The notes beneath the pieces are model-generated. The model searched no databases. It had not been told where the DNA came from and saw only the letters and a list, made by a program, of their open reading frames with translations. Position numbers and translations under genes: made by a program. A stretch of 64,000 bases of DNA from Streptomyces odontomachi (GTDB lineage: Bacteria; Actinomycetota; Actinomycetes; Streptomycetales; Streptomycetaceae): positions 297,613-361,612 of the forward strand of contig NZ_JAMJWG010000008.1 of NCBI RefSeq assembly GCF_024435355.1, written 5' to 3'. Within the stretch, counting starts at the first letter, position 1, and every line of letters starts with the position of its first letter. Positions 44,045 to 52,390 of this stretch are shown in pieces.

Positions 44045-44296
44045 ACGACCTCCCGGTCGGACATCGCGACCTCCCGGTCGAATCGCTGGCCGTTGACGGT
44101 GCGGCCGGCGGTCGCTTTCGCATCGGCGACCACCGTCACCGGCCCCAGTATCCGGTCGGGCCACCGCCACGACCAGACGACCCGCCTCTGGGGGAGCGGC
44201 TTCCGGCCGCGTGGGAGGGCGTGGGGTGCGCGGGAGGGCGCGTGGGGTGCGCGGGAGTGCATGGGGCCCGCGCATCACCGGAAACACGCGTGTACG
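44045..44296. other. P450 upstream region with short repeats
   Basis: The 252 bp contain two CGACCTCCCGGTCG palindromic units (44047-44060 and 44069-44082) just before the P450 start, possibly an operator pair. Further on are GCGTGGGGTGCGCGGGAG repeats (44218-44256). No gene is evident. Confidence 0.5.
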
Positions 44297-45091
44297 TCAG
44301 CAACCGGGCGGCGTCCACAGATGGGACGTGGCGGTGGTCGCAGCGCGGAATCCCAGGCGCTGGAGGGTCGGGGCGCTGTCCTGTGACGCGTCGACGTGCA
44401 GGTACGTGATGCCGCGTGCCACGGCCAGCCGGGCCCGGGCCGCCACGAGGGCCCGGTAGATCCCCCGGCCGCGCCACGCCGGCACCGTCGTACCGCCCCG
44501 AAGCCCCGCGAAGTCACTTCCGGGGCTGAGGACCAGCCATGCGGCGGAGACGACCTCGCCGTCCGCCTCGGCGACCAGGACGACGATGTCGTCCGGCGCC
44601 GCCGCGATCCGTCCGATCAGGAAGTCGTGGAGTTCACGCCAGCCCATCCCCCAGACGCCGGCCTCCATCATCGCGATCCGGCGGATGTCCGCCTCGTCGG
44701 CGACACTTCGCAGGACGACGCCCGCCGGCAGCACCGGATCTGCCGCGGTGTCGACCGCACGGCCGAGAAGCACGGTCTCCGTGCCGCCCGGGACGAAGCC
44801 GGCAGCCTGGAGGCGATCGCCGAGGTCCGGCGGTGTGTCATGCCGTCGGGTCCGCCAGTCGACCGCCTCGCCCCGTTCGGCGAAGTAGTCACGCTGTCGG
44901 ACGATGAGCCGGTCAAGGTCGCCACCGCTCAGCCCGAGGTCGCGCGGGCTGATGACGAACCCGCGGGCATGGCCCACCATGCGCAGGAGCGGCCCGTCCC
45001 GCTCACATCTGACTCCGGCCGGGAGCGTCGAAGGTGCCCGGCGCAGCTGTGCGTCGTACCCGGCCAGCAGCGTGTCGATGGTGTCCGTCAC
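44297..45091 (-). CDS. GNAT family N-acetyltransferase
   Basis: 264 residues. The C-terminal GNAT fold (about 120-260) includes the acetyl-CoA loop VPAWRGRGIYRALVAARA (Q/R-x-x-G-x-G/A) and the strand ITYLHVDASQDSAPTLQRLGF. The N-terminal half (about 1-115) is degenerate and may be a second, inactive GNAT repeat (PRDLGLSGGDLDRLIV). Substrate unknown. It is the upstream neighbour of the P450 gene on the same strand with a 250-bp gap. Confidence 0.85.
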   Translation of the reverse strand: MTDTIDTLLAGYDAQLRRAPSTLPAGVRCERDGPLLRMVGHARGFVISPRDLGLSGGDLDRLIVRQRDYFAERGEAVDWRTRRHDTPPDLGDRLQAAGFVPGGTETVLLGRAVDTAADPVLPAGVVLRSVADEADIRRIAMMEAGVWGMGWRELHDFLIGRIAAAPDDIVVLVAEADGEVVSAAWLVLSPGSDFAGLRGGTTVPAWRGRGIYRALVAARARLAVARGITYLHVDASQDSAPTLQRLGFRAATTATSHLWTPPGC

Positions 45092-45204
45092 GCCGTCGAG
45101 CGTATGCGGCCCGAGCGGTCGGTGGACGGCTCCCGCCGAGTGACGTGACCGGCCCGGCTCGGCGTGTCGCGGTCACCCGGACACCGGAGCCCGTTGTCAT
45201 CGGA

Positions 45205-45239
45205 GTGTGACTAATCCGTACTTATCAGGGTGTGACTAA
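45205..45239. repeat. GTGTGACTAA direct repeat at the exopolysaccharide operon start
   Basis: Two identical GTGTGACTAA decamers at 45205-45214 and 45230-45239; the second overlaps the GTG start codon of the dehydrogenase gene. The region between is AT-rich (CCGTACTTATC). They may be regulator half-sites over the promoter. Confidence 0.55.
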
Positions 45240-46719
45240 GGTGGCGCAGGGACCGCATGACGGGCATCCGCCGGGGAGCGGGTCCACGGCCACGTCGGCA
45301 TCCGTGCCCGCGCCGGCCACTGCCGCCACGGCCGCCGTCACGAAGCGGGTGGGGTGGTTGCCGCGCGCCGCCGCGGCTGCTCCGGTGACCGGTGCGGCTG
45401 CTCCGGGGACCCGTGCGCAGGATCTCGGCGGGGTGACGGTCGCCGTCGTCGGCCTGGGGTACGTGGGCCTGCCCACGGCGCTCGGGTGCTGGCGCGCCGG
45501 CGCCTCGATCATCGGCCTGGACAGCAGCGCGCAGCGGCTGCACGACATCCGCACGGGTGCCGTGGACCTGCTGCCCGACCAGCACGCGACCCTGGCGTGC
45601 GCCCGGGCCGGTGCCGCCATCGGCGACGGCTTCCTCCTCACCTCCGACGCGGGCGCGTTGCGGCGTGCCGACGCCGTGGTCATCTGCGTGCCCACGCCGG
45701 TGACGGCCGATCAGGAACCCGATCCGGCGGCGTTGCGGGCGGCGTGCGCGTGCGTGGTCGACCACGCCGTGGCGGACCAGCTGATCGTGCTGACCTCCAC
45801 CAGCCAGGTCGGCACGACACGCGCGTTGCTGCTGGAGCCGCTGGCGGCCCGGGGTCTGGTGGCCGAGGAGAACGTGCTGGTGGCCTTCGCGCCGGAACGG
45901 ATCGACCCGGGGAACGAGCGGCACCGCCAGGAGGACACCCCGCGCATCGTCGGCGGAGCCGGGCCGCGCAGCTCGCGCGCCGCGGCCCGGCTGCTCGCGT
46001 CGACCGCCTCGTCCGTGCACCAGGTCGCCGATCCGGAGACCGCGGAGATGGCGAAGCTGTGGGAGAACGTCTTCCGCGCCGTGAACATCGCCCTGGCGAA
46101 CGAGCTGTCCGACGCCTGTCTCCACCTCGGTGTGCCACCCCTGGCGGTGATCGAGGCGGCGGCGAGCAAGCCCTACGGGTTCATGCCGTTCTTCCCCGGT
46201 CCGGGTGCGGGCGGGCACTGCATCCCCTGCGACCCGTACTACCTGCTGGGGCAACTGCCGGTGCAGAGCGGCGCAGCGCCCGCGGCGAGCACCGCAGCGC
46301 CCGTGCTGAGCACCGCGATGGCGGCCCTGCGGGACCGGCCGGTGCGGGTCGCCCGGCTGGCCGCCGAGGCGTTGCAGCGCAGCGGGGTCGCCGTGCCGGG
46401 GGCGCGGGTCCTGGTGCTCGGCGTCGCCTACAAGGAAGGCGTGTCGGACGTGCGGGAGAGTCCGGCGCTCCGCATCCTCGCGCTGCTGGCCGCACAGGGC
46501 GCCGAGGTCGCCTACAGCGATCCCCGTGTGCCCACCGTCACGGTGGACGGCGTCGTCCTGGGCTCCGTGCCCGAGCCCGGTGCCCTCCCCTGGGACTTGG
46601 TGATCGTGCACACGGCACACCCGGGGTGGGACCTGTCCTGGCTGGACGCGGTGCCGGGGCCTCGGGTGCTCGACACCCGGTTCCGCCGCGCATGGCCCGC
46701 ACCGGTGGCGGTCCCATGA
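45232..46719 (+). CDS. UDP-N-acetylhexosamine 6-dehydrogenase (WbpA/WecC type)
   Basis: Oxidises a UDP-GlcNAc/ManNAc-type sugar nucleotide to its uronic acid with 2 NAD. 495 residues. After a 65-residue Ala/Pro-rich extension the NAD-binding motif VAVVGLGYVGLPTAL appears. The active site GPGAGGHCIPCDPYYL (C330) carries the GGHC pattern of the HexNAc dehydrogenases rather than the GGYC of UDP-glucose dehydrogenases. The central helix region FRAVNIALANELSDAC and the C-terminal VLGVAYKEGVSDVRESPAL are typical. The stop overlaps the synthase start (ATGA), the first of the tight couplings in this operon. It supplies the acidic sugar precursor for the polymer (inference). Confidence 0.9.
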   Translation: MTKVAQGPHDGHPPGSGSTATSASVPAPATAATAAVTKRVGWLPRAAAAAPVTGAAAPGTRAQDLGGVTVAVVGLGYVGLPTALGCWRAGASIIGLDSSAQRLHDIRTGAVDLLPDQHATLACARAGAAIGDGFLLTSDAGALRRADAVVICVPTPVTADQEPDPAALRAACACVVDHAVADQLIVLTSTSQVGTTRALLLEPLAARGLVAEENVLVAFAPERIDPGNERHRQEDTPRIVGGAGPRSSRAAARLLASTASSVHQVADPETAEMAKLWENVFRAVNIALANELSDACLHLGVPPLAVIEAAASKPYGFMPFFPGPGAGGHCIPCDPYYLLGQLPVQSGAAPAASTAAPVLSTAMAALRDRPVRVARLAAEALQRSGVAVPGARVLVLGVAYKEGVSDVRESPALRILALLAAQGAEVAYSDPRVPTVTVDGVVLGSVPEPGALPWDLVIVHTAHPGWDLSWLDAVPGPRVLDTRFRRAWPAPVAVP

Positions 46720-48323
46720 GCCGCGCGGCCGGCACACCGCCCAGGACCACCGCCCGCCGCAGGCCACCGGCGCCACGCTCCGGCCGCGGCACGGACACTC
46801 CCACCGCCCCGGCGCCCGCACCGCCCCTGACACCACCACAGACACAGGCCCAGGCACATACCCAGGCACAGGCCCAGGCGCAGATGCAGACGCAGACGGC
46901 CGATTCCAGCGCGCGACGCCGCCCCGGCCGGGTGGGCAGGCAGCTGGACCAGTCGGCGCGTGACGGGCTGGCGCGGCTGGTCACCGTCGTCGCGCTGGCG
47001 CCGGTCCTGCTGCTGCTCGCGCGCCGCGCCGTGCAACTGCCGTACGGCGCGGGACCCGCGGCCCTCTACGGCACGACCGCGCTGGCCGGCACCGCGGGCA
47101 TGCTCTACCTCGCGTACGCCCGGTACGACGACCCGGCGCTGCGGGTGCTGCGCCGCCGCCCCCGGACCCCGGGGGCGTTCCCCGCGCTGCCGCCGCGGCC
47201 CCGCGTCAGCTTCCTGCTCGCGGTCAAGGACGAGGTCGCGGGCATCGAGGCATGCGTCCGGTCGATGGCGGCCTGCGACCACCCCGACCTCCAGGTCATC
47301 GTCGTCGACGACGGCTCCCAGGACGGTACGGGCGAGGTGCTCGACGCCCTCGCCGCCGAACTCGACATCACCGTCATCCGGCTCGACCACAACGTCGGCA
47401 AGAAGGCGGCCCTGGTGCGCGGATGCGCGATCGCCGACGGCGACATCCTGCTGTTCACCGACTCCGACTGCATCATCGCGCCGGACGCCGTCCGCCTCTG
47501 CGTGCAGGCCATGACCCGCCACCCCGAGCTGGGCGCGCTGAGCGGGCACTGCCGCGCCCTCAACGCACAAGACACGCTGCTGACGCGCATCCAGGACGTC
47601 TGGTACGAGGGCCAGTTCCGGGTCGCCAAGGCCGCCGAGTCGGTCTTCGGGTCCGTGTGCTGCGTGTCCGGACCGCTCGCCGCCTTCCGGCGGGAGGCCG
47701 TCCTGGGCTATCTGCCCGCCTGGGCGGAGGACCGGTTCCTCGGAGCGCCGTTCCGCTTCGCGACCGACCGCCAGCTGACCGGCTACGTGCTGGGCCAGGC
47801 CTGGCGCGGCCGGGCCCTGAAGCGCCGGCACGCCGACTCCCCCTTCGTACGCGGCCAGGACCACCCCGAACGACGCTGGCTGGTCGGCTACAGCCAGGCC
47901 ATGCAGGTGTGGACGACCGTGCCCGCGCGCTGGCGGCCCTTCCTGCACCAGCAGGTCCGGTGGAAGAAGAGCTTCATCCGCAACCTGTTCTTCACCGGCG
48001 GGTTCATGTGGCGCCGCGGGCCCGCCCCCGCGCTGCTCTACTACGGGCACGCCCTGTGGGTCCTGGCGGCACCCGCGATGGTGTTCTGGCACCTGGTGTG
48101 GGCCCCCCTGCAAGGCGCCGCCTGGTTGACCCTGCTCTACCTGTGCGGGGTGCTGCTCAAGGGCTCCATCTGGGGCCTGGCCTACCGCATCGACAACCCC
48201 GGCGACCCCCGCTGGCGCTACCGGCCGCTGATGAGCCTGATGTCCTGCTGCGTCCTGGCCTGGCTGCTGCCCTACGCCGCCCTCACCCTGCGCCGCGGCA
48301 TCTGGACCAGGACGGCGAGATGA
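46716..48323 (+). CDS. Processive membrane glycosyltransferase (GT2; PgaC/NodC/HasA-like)
   Basis: 535-residue polysaccharide synthase. An N-terminal Pro/Gln-rich stretch built from short CAGGCR repeats (about 40-62) precedes two membrane helices (about 90-130). The GT-A catalytic part has VVDDGSQDGT, FTDSDC (DxD) and the processivity motif QQVRW. ATDRQLTGYVL is the family (R/T)xxDxxLT site. Three to four C-terminal helices form the exit channel. The set of motifs matches N-acetylglucosamine polymer synthases. It follows the dehydrogenase by a 4-nt overlap and precedes a 38-aa membrane peptide and a deacetylase. Confidence 0.9.
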   Translation: MSRAAGTPPRTTARRRPPAPRSGRGTDTPTAPAPAPPLTPPQTQAQAHTQAQAQAQMQTQTADSSARRRPGRVGRQLDQSARDGLARLVTVVALAPVLLLLARRAVQLPYGAGPAALYGTTALAGTAGMLYLAYARYDDPALRVLRRRPRTPGAFPALPPRPRVSFLLAVKDEVAGIEACVRSMAACDHPDLQVIVVDDGSQDGTGEVLDALAAELDITVIRLDHNVGKKAALVRGCAIADGDILLFTDSDCIIAPDAVRLCVQAMTRHPELGALSGHCRALNAQDTLLTRIQDVWYEGQFRVAKAAESVFGSVCCVSGPLAAFRREAVLGYLPAWAEDRFLGAPFRFATDRQLTGYVLGQAWRGRALKRRHADSPFVRGQDHPERRWLVGYSQAMQVWTTVPARWRPFLHQQVRWKKSFIRNLFFTGGFMWRRGPAPALLYYGHALWVLAAPAMVFWHLVWAPLQGAAWLTLLYLCGVLLKGSIWGLAYRIDNPGDPRWRYRPLMSLMSCCVLAWLLPYAALTLRRGIWTRTAR

Positions 48324-48381
48324 GAACCACCAGAGACGAGAACCACCAGAGGAGGACCGCCCGGTGAGGAGGACGCACGTG

Positions 48382-48498
48382 ATGAGCAAGGCCCGGTACG
48401 CCCTCGGCCGGGTCGCCCGGGTGGTCGTCGTCGTGCTCACGGCGGCCTGCATCGCGGCCGTCTACGGCCTCGTGCTGACCAGGGGCCGTCCGCTGTGA
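48382..48498 (+). CDS. 38-aa single-pass membrane peptide of the exopolysaccharide operon
   Basis: Small protein, easily missed. ATG with a perfect AGGAGG 9 nt upstream; 38 codons; the stop overlaps the deacetylase GTG start (GTGA). The sequence begins MSKARYALGRVARVVVVVLT, then AACIAAVYGLVLTRGRPL: a positively charged N-terminus and one transmembrane helix (about 14-32). A small membrane subunit beside a GT2 synthase recalls PgaD/IcaD, which are two-helix proteins, so this is an analogue at most. The coupling argues for a real, translated gene. Confidence 0.7.
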   Translation: MSKARYALGRVARVVVVVLTAACIAAVYGLVLTRGRPL

Positions 48499-50135
48499 GC
48501 GGCAAGGAATCCGGTACCGGTGCCGGTTCCGGGGCCGACGCGCCGGTGACCGGGGCGCCAGGAGCCGGCGACCAGCGGACCGCCGGCGACGGCCAGCGGA
48601 CCGTCGGCGACCGCCGGACCACCGTCCGCCGGATCCGCCACGCCCTGGTGCGCACCGTGCTGGGCGGTCTCTCGGCCGTCGTCGTCGCCACGCCGTTCGT
48701 CGCCGCCTGGGAGTACCACGCCTACCGTGAGGAGGTGTCGCGCCAGGCCGCCGCCCCCACCGAGGACGGCTTCGACGCGCGCCCCCACGCCCTGGGTCCA
48801 CGGCACGCCACCGCGCCGACCGTCCTCGCCTACCACGACGTCGCACCGCACCCGCGCGGCCGCTACACGCTCACGCCGGCCCGGCTCGACGCCCAGCTGT
48901 CCGCGCTGCACGCCGCCGGGTACCGCACCCTGTCCACCGCGGAGTTCGTGCGCTTCCTGGCCACCGGGCGGTCGCCGTACCCCCGCAGCGTCTACCTCAC
49001 CTTCGACGACGGCACCCGCGGCCTGTGGGCGTACGCCGACCCGGTCCTGGCCAAGTACGGGATGGCGGCGGCCGGCTACCTGATCACCGGAGCGGTGGGC
49101 ACCCACCGCCCCTACTACCTCTCCTGGGCCGAAGTGCACCGGATGGCCGCGTCCCGCCGCTGGGACTTCCAGGCCCACACCCACCTCAGCCACCGTCGGG
49201 CCCCCGTCGACGCCACCGGCCGGCTCGGTTCCGTGCTGGCCAACCGGCTGTGGCTGTCCGCGGCAGGACGGCTGGAGACCGCGGCGGAGTACGGCCGGCG
49301 GGTGCGGCGGGACCTCGACCGGTCGCTGGGCGCCTTCGCCGACCACGGCCTGCCCGCGCCACGGCTGTTCGCGTACCCGTTCTCGGAGAACGCCCGGCGG
49401 ACCAACCTCAGCGCGCACGCCGCCGCCCAGCTGGACCAGGTGCTGCGGGCGCACTTCGCGGCGACCCTCACCAACACCTCGCGGCGCCCCCTGCCCCCGG
49501 GCGGGCGGGCCGCGGCAGCCGGCCAGGTGCAGCGGCTCGAAGTCCTCGGGACGACGACGCCCGGCGCGCTGCTGCACCAGTTGCGGCGCTGGGCGTCCGG
49601 CACGCCCGGCGACGTGGCGGACCCCCTGGACCATCCCGACCTGTGGGAGTCCCCCGGCGGCCGGCCGGGCACCGGCCTGGACGCGGTGACCGGCCACGGC
49701 ACGCGCCACGGCAGCTACGCGTCGGCGGTCTACCGCCCGCTGGCCACGGCGGACTGGAACACCTACACGCTGCGCGCGACCGCCGAGCGGCTGCACGGCA
49801 CCGGCGCCAGCGCGTCGTTCACGGTCCACGACGGCAGCCTCTCCCCCTGCACCGTCACCATCGGCGCCCACACCGTGCGCGTGACGCAGCGGGCCCCCGG
49901 CACACCGCCCCGGATCACGTCCCTCCCCCTCGAACCCGCTTCCCGCCACCGGCTCACCGTGCGGATCACCGCCGAAACCGTCCGCGTCACGGTCGACGCC
50001 ACGGTGGTGGGCGTCCACCGCACGGAACGCGCTCCCCTGGGCCAGACCACCGGCGGAATCGCCCTCGGCGTCCGCAACGAGTCCCCCGGCACCCCCTGGC
50101 CCCGCGTCGCGGCACTGACGATCTCCCCGCGGTGA
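48495..50135 (+). CDS. Membrane-anchored polysaccharide deacetylase (PgaB/IcaB-like) with lectin-like domain
   Basis: 546 residues. A Gly/Asp-rich cytoplasmic start (about 1-50) and a signal-anchor helix (about 51-73) place the rest outside. The NodB-type catalytic domain (about 105-330) has TVLAYHDV, LTFDDG (D171, D172) and the metal pair H228/H233 in AHTHLSH, whose 5-residue spacing matches PgaB/IcaB poly-GlcNAc deacetylases. LFAYPFSEN continues the family pattern. The C-terminal part (about 385-546) is beta-rich and resembles a concanavalin/LamG-like sugar-binding domain (TADWNTYTLRATAERL). I infer deacetylation of the polymer made by the neighbouring synthase. GTG start, coupled to the preceding peptide. 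Confidence 0.88.
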   Translation: MSGKESGTGAGSGADAPVTGAPGAGDQRTAGDGQRTVGDRRTTVRRIRHALVRTVLGGLSAVVVATPFVAAWEYHAYREEVSRQAAAPTEDGFDARPHALGPRHATAPTVLAYHDVAPHPRGRYTLTPARLDAQLSALHAAGYRTLSTAEFVRFLATGRSPYPRSVYLTFDDGTRGLWAYADPVLAKYGMAAAGYLITGAVGTHRPYYLSWAEVHRMAASRRWDFQAHTHLSHRRAPVDATGRLGSVLANRLWLSAAGRLETAAEYGRRVRRDLDRSLGAFADHGLPAPRLFAYPFSENARRTNLSAHAAAQLDQVLRAHFAATLTNTSRRPLPPGGRAAAAGQVQRLEVLGTTTPGALLHQLRRWASGTPGDVADPLDHPDLWESPGGRPGTGLDAVTGHGTRHGSYASAVYRPLATADWNTYTLRATAERLHGTGASASFTVHDGSLSPCTVTIGAHTVRVTQRAPGTPPRITSLPLEPASRHRLTVRITAETVRVTVDATVVGVHRTERAPLGQTTGGIALGVRNESPGTPWPRVAALTISPR

Positions 50136-50210
50136 GGCGGCGTCCGGTACGCCCCCTGCCAGGGAGGAGAGCGGGGCCGGGGACTTCCCCACCCCCTTTT
50201 CCCAGCGATA

Positions 50211-50238
50211 CCGTCCGGTCGGTACGACCGCCGGACGG
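50211..50238. promoter_or_regulatory. Inverted repeat before the beta-lactamase-fold gene
   Basis: CCGTCCGG (50211-50218) and CCGGACGG (50231-50238) are perfect 8-bp inverted repeats. The interior holds CGGTCG-GTA-CGACCG, a second inverted repeat offset by a base. It lies 17 bp before the GTG and spans the expected promoter-proximal region, so it may be an operator. Confidence 0.55.
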
Positions 50239-50254
50239 AACGCGGAGGAACAGG

Positions 50255-51484
50255 GTGAACGCATTCGACGTGGAGGTGGAAGCCGGAGAGGTCGGCTTCG
50301 ACGCGGGACGGCTGACCCGTATCGACCGGTTGTTCCAGCGGTACGTGGACGACGGGCGGCTGCCCGGCTGGCTGGCGGTGGTCAGCCGGGCGGGCCGCAT
50401 CGCGCACCTGTCGTCGTACGGGTGGCGCGACGTCGCGGCGCAGCGGCCGGTCGACACGGACACGCTGTGGCGCTGGTACTCGATGACCAAGCCCATCACC
50501 TCGGTGGCCGCGATGATGCTGTACGAGGAGGGCGTCTTCCAGCTCACCGACCCGGTCAGCCGCTTCATACCCTCCTTCGCCGACCTGCGGGTCTTCGACG
50601 CGGGCAGCGACCTCAAGCAGGTGACGGTGCCCGTCGCGCAGCCGGTCACCATCTGGCACCTGCTCACCCACACCTCGGGGCTGACGTACGGGTTCATGCG
50701 GGCCCACCCGGTCGACGCCATGCTGCGCGCCCGGGGCTTCGAGTGGGGCCAGCCCCCGGAGTACGACCTGGCCAGGGCCGTCGACGCATGGACCGAGGTG
50801 CCGCTGCTGTTCCAGCCCGGCGCCGAGTGGAACTACTCGCTCGCCACCGACGTGCTGGGGCGGGTCATCGAGGTCGCCTCGGGACAGCGCCTCGACGAGT
50901 TCCTCCGCAACCGGATCTTCGAGCCGCTCGGCATGACCGGGACCGGCTTCCACATCGCGGCCGACGACGCGGACCGGCTCGCCGCGCTGTACGTCCCCAG
51001 CGGCGCCGGCATCGCGCCCGCCAGCGGCTTCGGCACCGATCCGACGAAGGCGCCGCGCTGCCTGTCCGGGGGCGGCGGCCTGATCGGACCGGCCCGCGAC
51101 TACCACCGCTTCACCCAGATGCTGCTGGGCCGCGGCGGCTACGACGGGGTGCGCCTGCTCGGCTCCCGCACGGTCGACTTCATGACCCGCAACCAGCTGC
51201 CCGGCGGCGCCTGGCTGGAGTCCTTCGGGCGCCGGCTGTTCGCCGAGACACCGTTCGAGGGCACCGGCTTCGGTCTCGGCTTCTCCGTCATCGAGGACCC
51301 CGTCGCGCTGCACGGTCTCGCGTCCAAGGGCGAGTACGGCTGGGGCGGCGCCGCGAGCACCGCCTTCTGGGTCGACCCGGCCCAGGAGATCACCGTCCTG
51401 TTCTTCACCCAGCTCCTGCCGTCCAGCACCTATCCGCTGCGGGCCCAACTGCGCGGTCTTGTACAGCAGGCGCTGGTGGACTGA
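50255..51484 (+). CDS. Serine hydrolase of the beta-lactamase/PBP family (class C esterase type)
   Basis: 409 residues, no signal peptide, so probably a cytoplasmic esterase or peptidase rather than a resistance enzyme. The nucleophile motif is S76-M-T-K79. The second motif is Y194-S-L in EWNYSLATDVLG, as in EstB-type esterases. The third motif is replaced by GWGGAAST (about 365). Family landmarks HLLTHTSGLTYG and EPLGMTGTGFH are present. GTG start with GGAGG 9 nt upstream. An inverted repeat in the leader suggests dedicated regulation. Confidence 0.9.
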   Translation: MNAFDVEVEAGEVGFDAGRLTRIDRLFQRYVDDGRLPGWLAVVSRAGRIAHLSSYGWRDVAAQRPVDTDTLWRWYSMTKPITSVAAMMLYEEGVFQLTDPVSRFIPSFADLRVFDAGSDLKQVTVPVAQPVTIWHLLTHTSGLTYGFMRAHPVDAMLRARGFEWGQPPEYDLARAVDAWTEVPLLFQPGAEWNYSLATDVLGRVIEVASGQRLDEFLRNRIFEPLGMTGTGFHIAADDADRLAALYVPSGAGIAPASGFGTDPTKAPRCLSGGGGLIGPARDYHRFTQMLLGRGGYDGVRLLGSRTVDFMTRNQLPGGAWLESFGRRLFAETPFEGTGFGLGFSVIEDPVALHGLASKGEYGWGGAASTAFWVDPAQEITVLFFTQLLPSSTYPLRAQLRGLVQQALVD

Positions 51485-51651
51485 CGCCGGCGCGCGGCCG
51501 GGTCCCGGGACGGCCGGGCGGCGCGAACCCGGAGCGTTTCGGCCGAAGGGCGGGTTTCGCCGCGGTGCCGCGCCCGAAGACAATGGCCGGGTCGAACCCG
51601 CCCCGGCGCACCCCGCCGACCGGGCGCACACCGTCACACGAGGGGACCGTC

Positions 51652-52314
51652 ATGCTGTTCGCACGGAGCCGTGACCTGCGTATGCCCACGCCCGCCGAGG
51701 CACCGCCGGGCCGCTCGGCCCTGGCGTACCCGGTCCCCGAGAAGCACCGGGTCCTCGGCACCCCGTTGCAGGGCCCCTACCCGGAAGGGTTCGAGACCGC
51801 CGCCTTCGCGCTGGGCTGCTTCTGGGGCGGCGAACGCAGGTTCTGGCAGCTCGACGGGGTGTGGGTGACCCTGACGGGCTTCCAGGGCGGTTTCACGCCG
51901 CACCCGGTGGACGACGAGGTGCGCACCGGCCTGACCGGGCACGCCGAGACGGTACGGGTGGTGTTCGACCCGGCGAAGGTGTCCTACGGCGACCTGCTGA
52001 AGCTGTTCTGGGAGGGCCACGACCCGACCCAGGGCTTCCGGCAGGGCAACGACGTGGGCACGTACGTCAGGTCCGTGATCTTCGCCCACTCGCCCGCCCA
52101 GCGGGCCGCGGCGGAGGAGACCCGCGAGCGCTACCAGCGCGCCCTGTCCGCGGCCGGCCACGGCGCGATCACCACCGAGATCGTGTCGGCCGACGACCAC
52201 CCGTTCTATCCGGCCCAGGAGCTCCACCAGCAGTATCTGGACAAGAACCCGTGGGGCTACTGCGGGCTCGGCGGGACGGGGATCGACCTGCCCGCGGCCC
52301 CGGTGACGGCCTGA
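51652..52314 (+). CDS. Divergent second MsrA-family protein
   Basis: 220-residue paralogue of the MsrA at 27586. The catalytic cysteine is retained (C56 in LGCFWGGER) and so is the C-terminal GYCGLGG. However two tyrosines that hold the sulfoxide oxygen in characterised MsrA enzymes are changed: VGYQGG has become TGFQGG, and GTQYRS has become GTYVRS. It is therefore either an altered-specificity reductase or weakly active. It lies alone, 168 bp after the esterase gene, about 24 kb from its paralogue. Confidence 0.88.
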   Translation: MLFARSRDLRMPTPAEAPPGRSALAYPVPEKHRVLGTPLQGPYPEGFETAAFALGCFWGGERRFWQLDGVWVTLTGFQGGFTPHPVDDEVRTGLTGHAETVRVVFDPAKVSYGDLLKLFWEGHDPTQGFRQGNDVGTYVRSVIFAHSPAQRAAAEETRERYQRALSAAGHGAITTEIVSADDHPFYPAQELHQQYLDKNPWGYCGLGGTGIDLPAAPVTA

Positions 52315-52352
52315 CGGCCTGACGGTCCTGACGGTCCTGACGGCCTGACAGT
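52310..52352. repeat. 10-11 bp tandem repeat (CTGACGGYC)
   Basis: Five short units of CTGACGGCC or CTGACGGTC run from the MsrA stop into the intergenic gap before the convergent gene. It looks like a slippage product. Confidence 0.75.
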
Positions 52353-52390
52353 TCTGCCGGCCCGCCACCCGGCTCACCTGGTGGCGCCCC

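Noticed and set aside
45232..48323. Hyaluronan synthesis locus
   Set aside because: The dehydrogenase has the GGHC active site of HexNAc dehydrogenases and a deacetylase is present, so a hyaluronan product is unlikely.
50255..51484. Beta-lactam resistance gene
   Set aside because: It has no signal peptide, and the SMTK / YSL / GWGG motifs fit class C-type esterases better than resistance enzymes.
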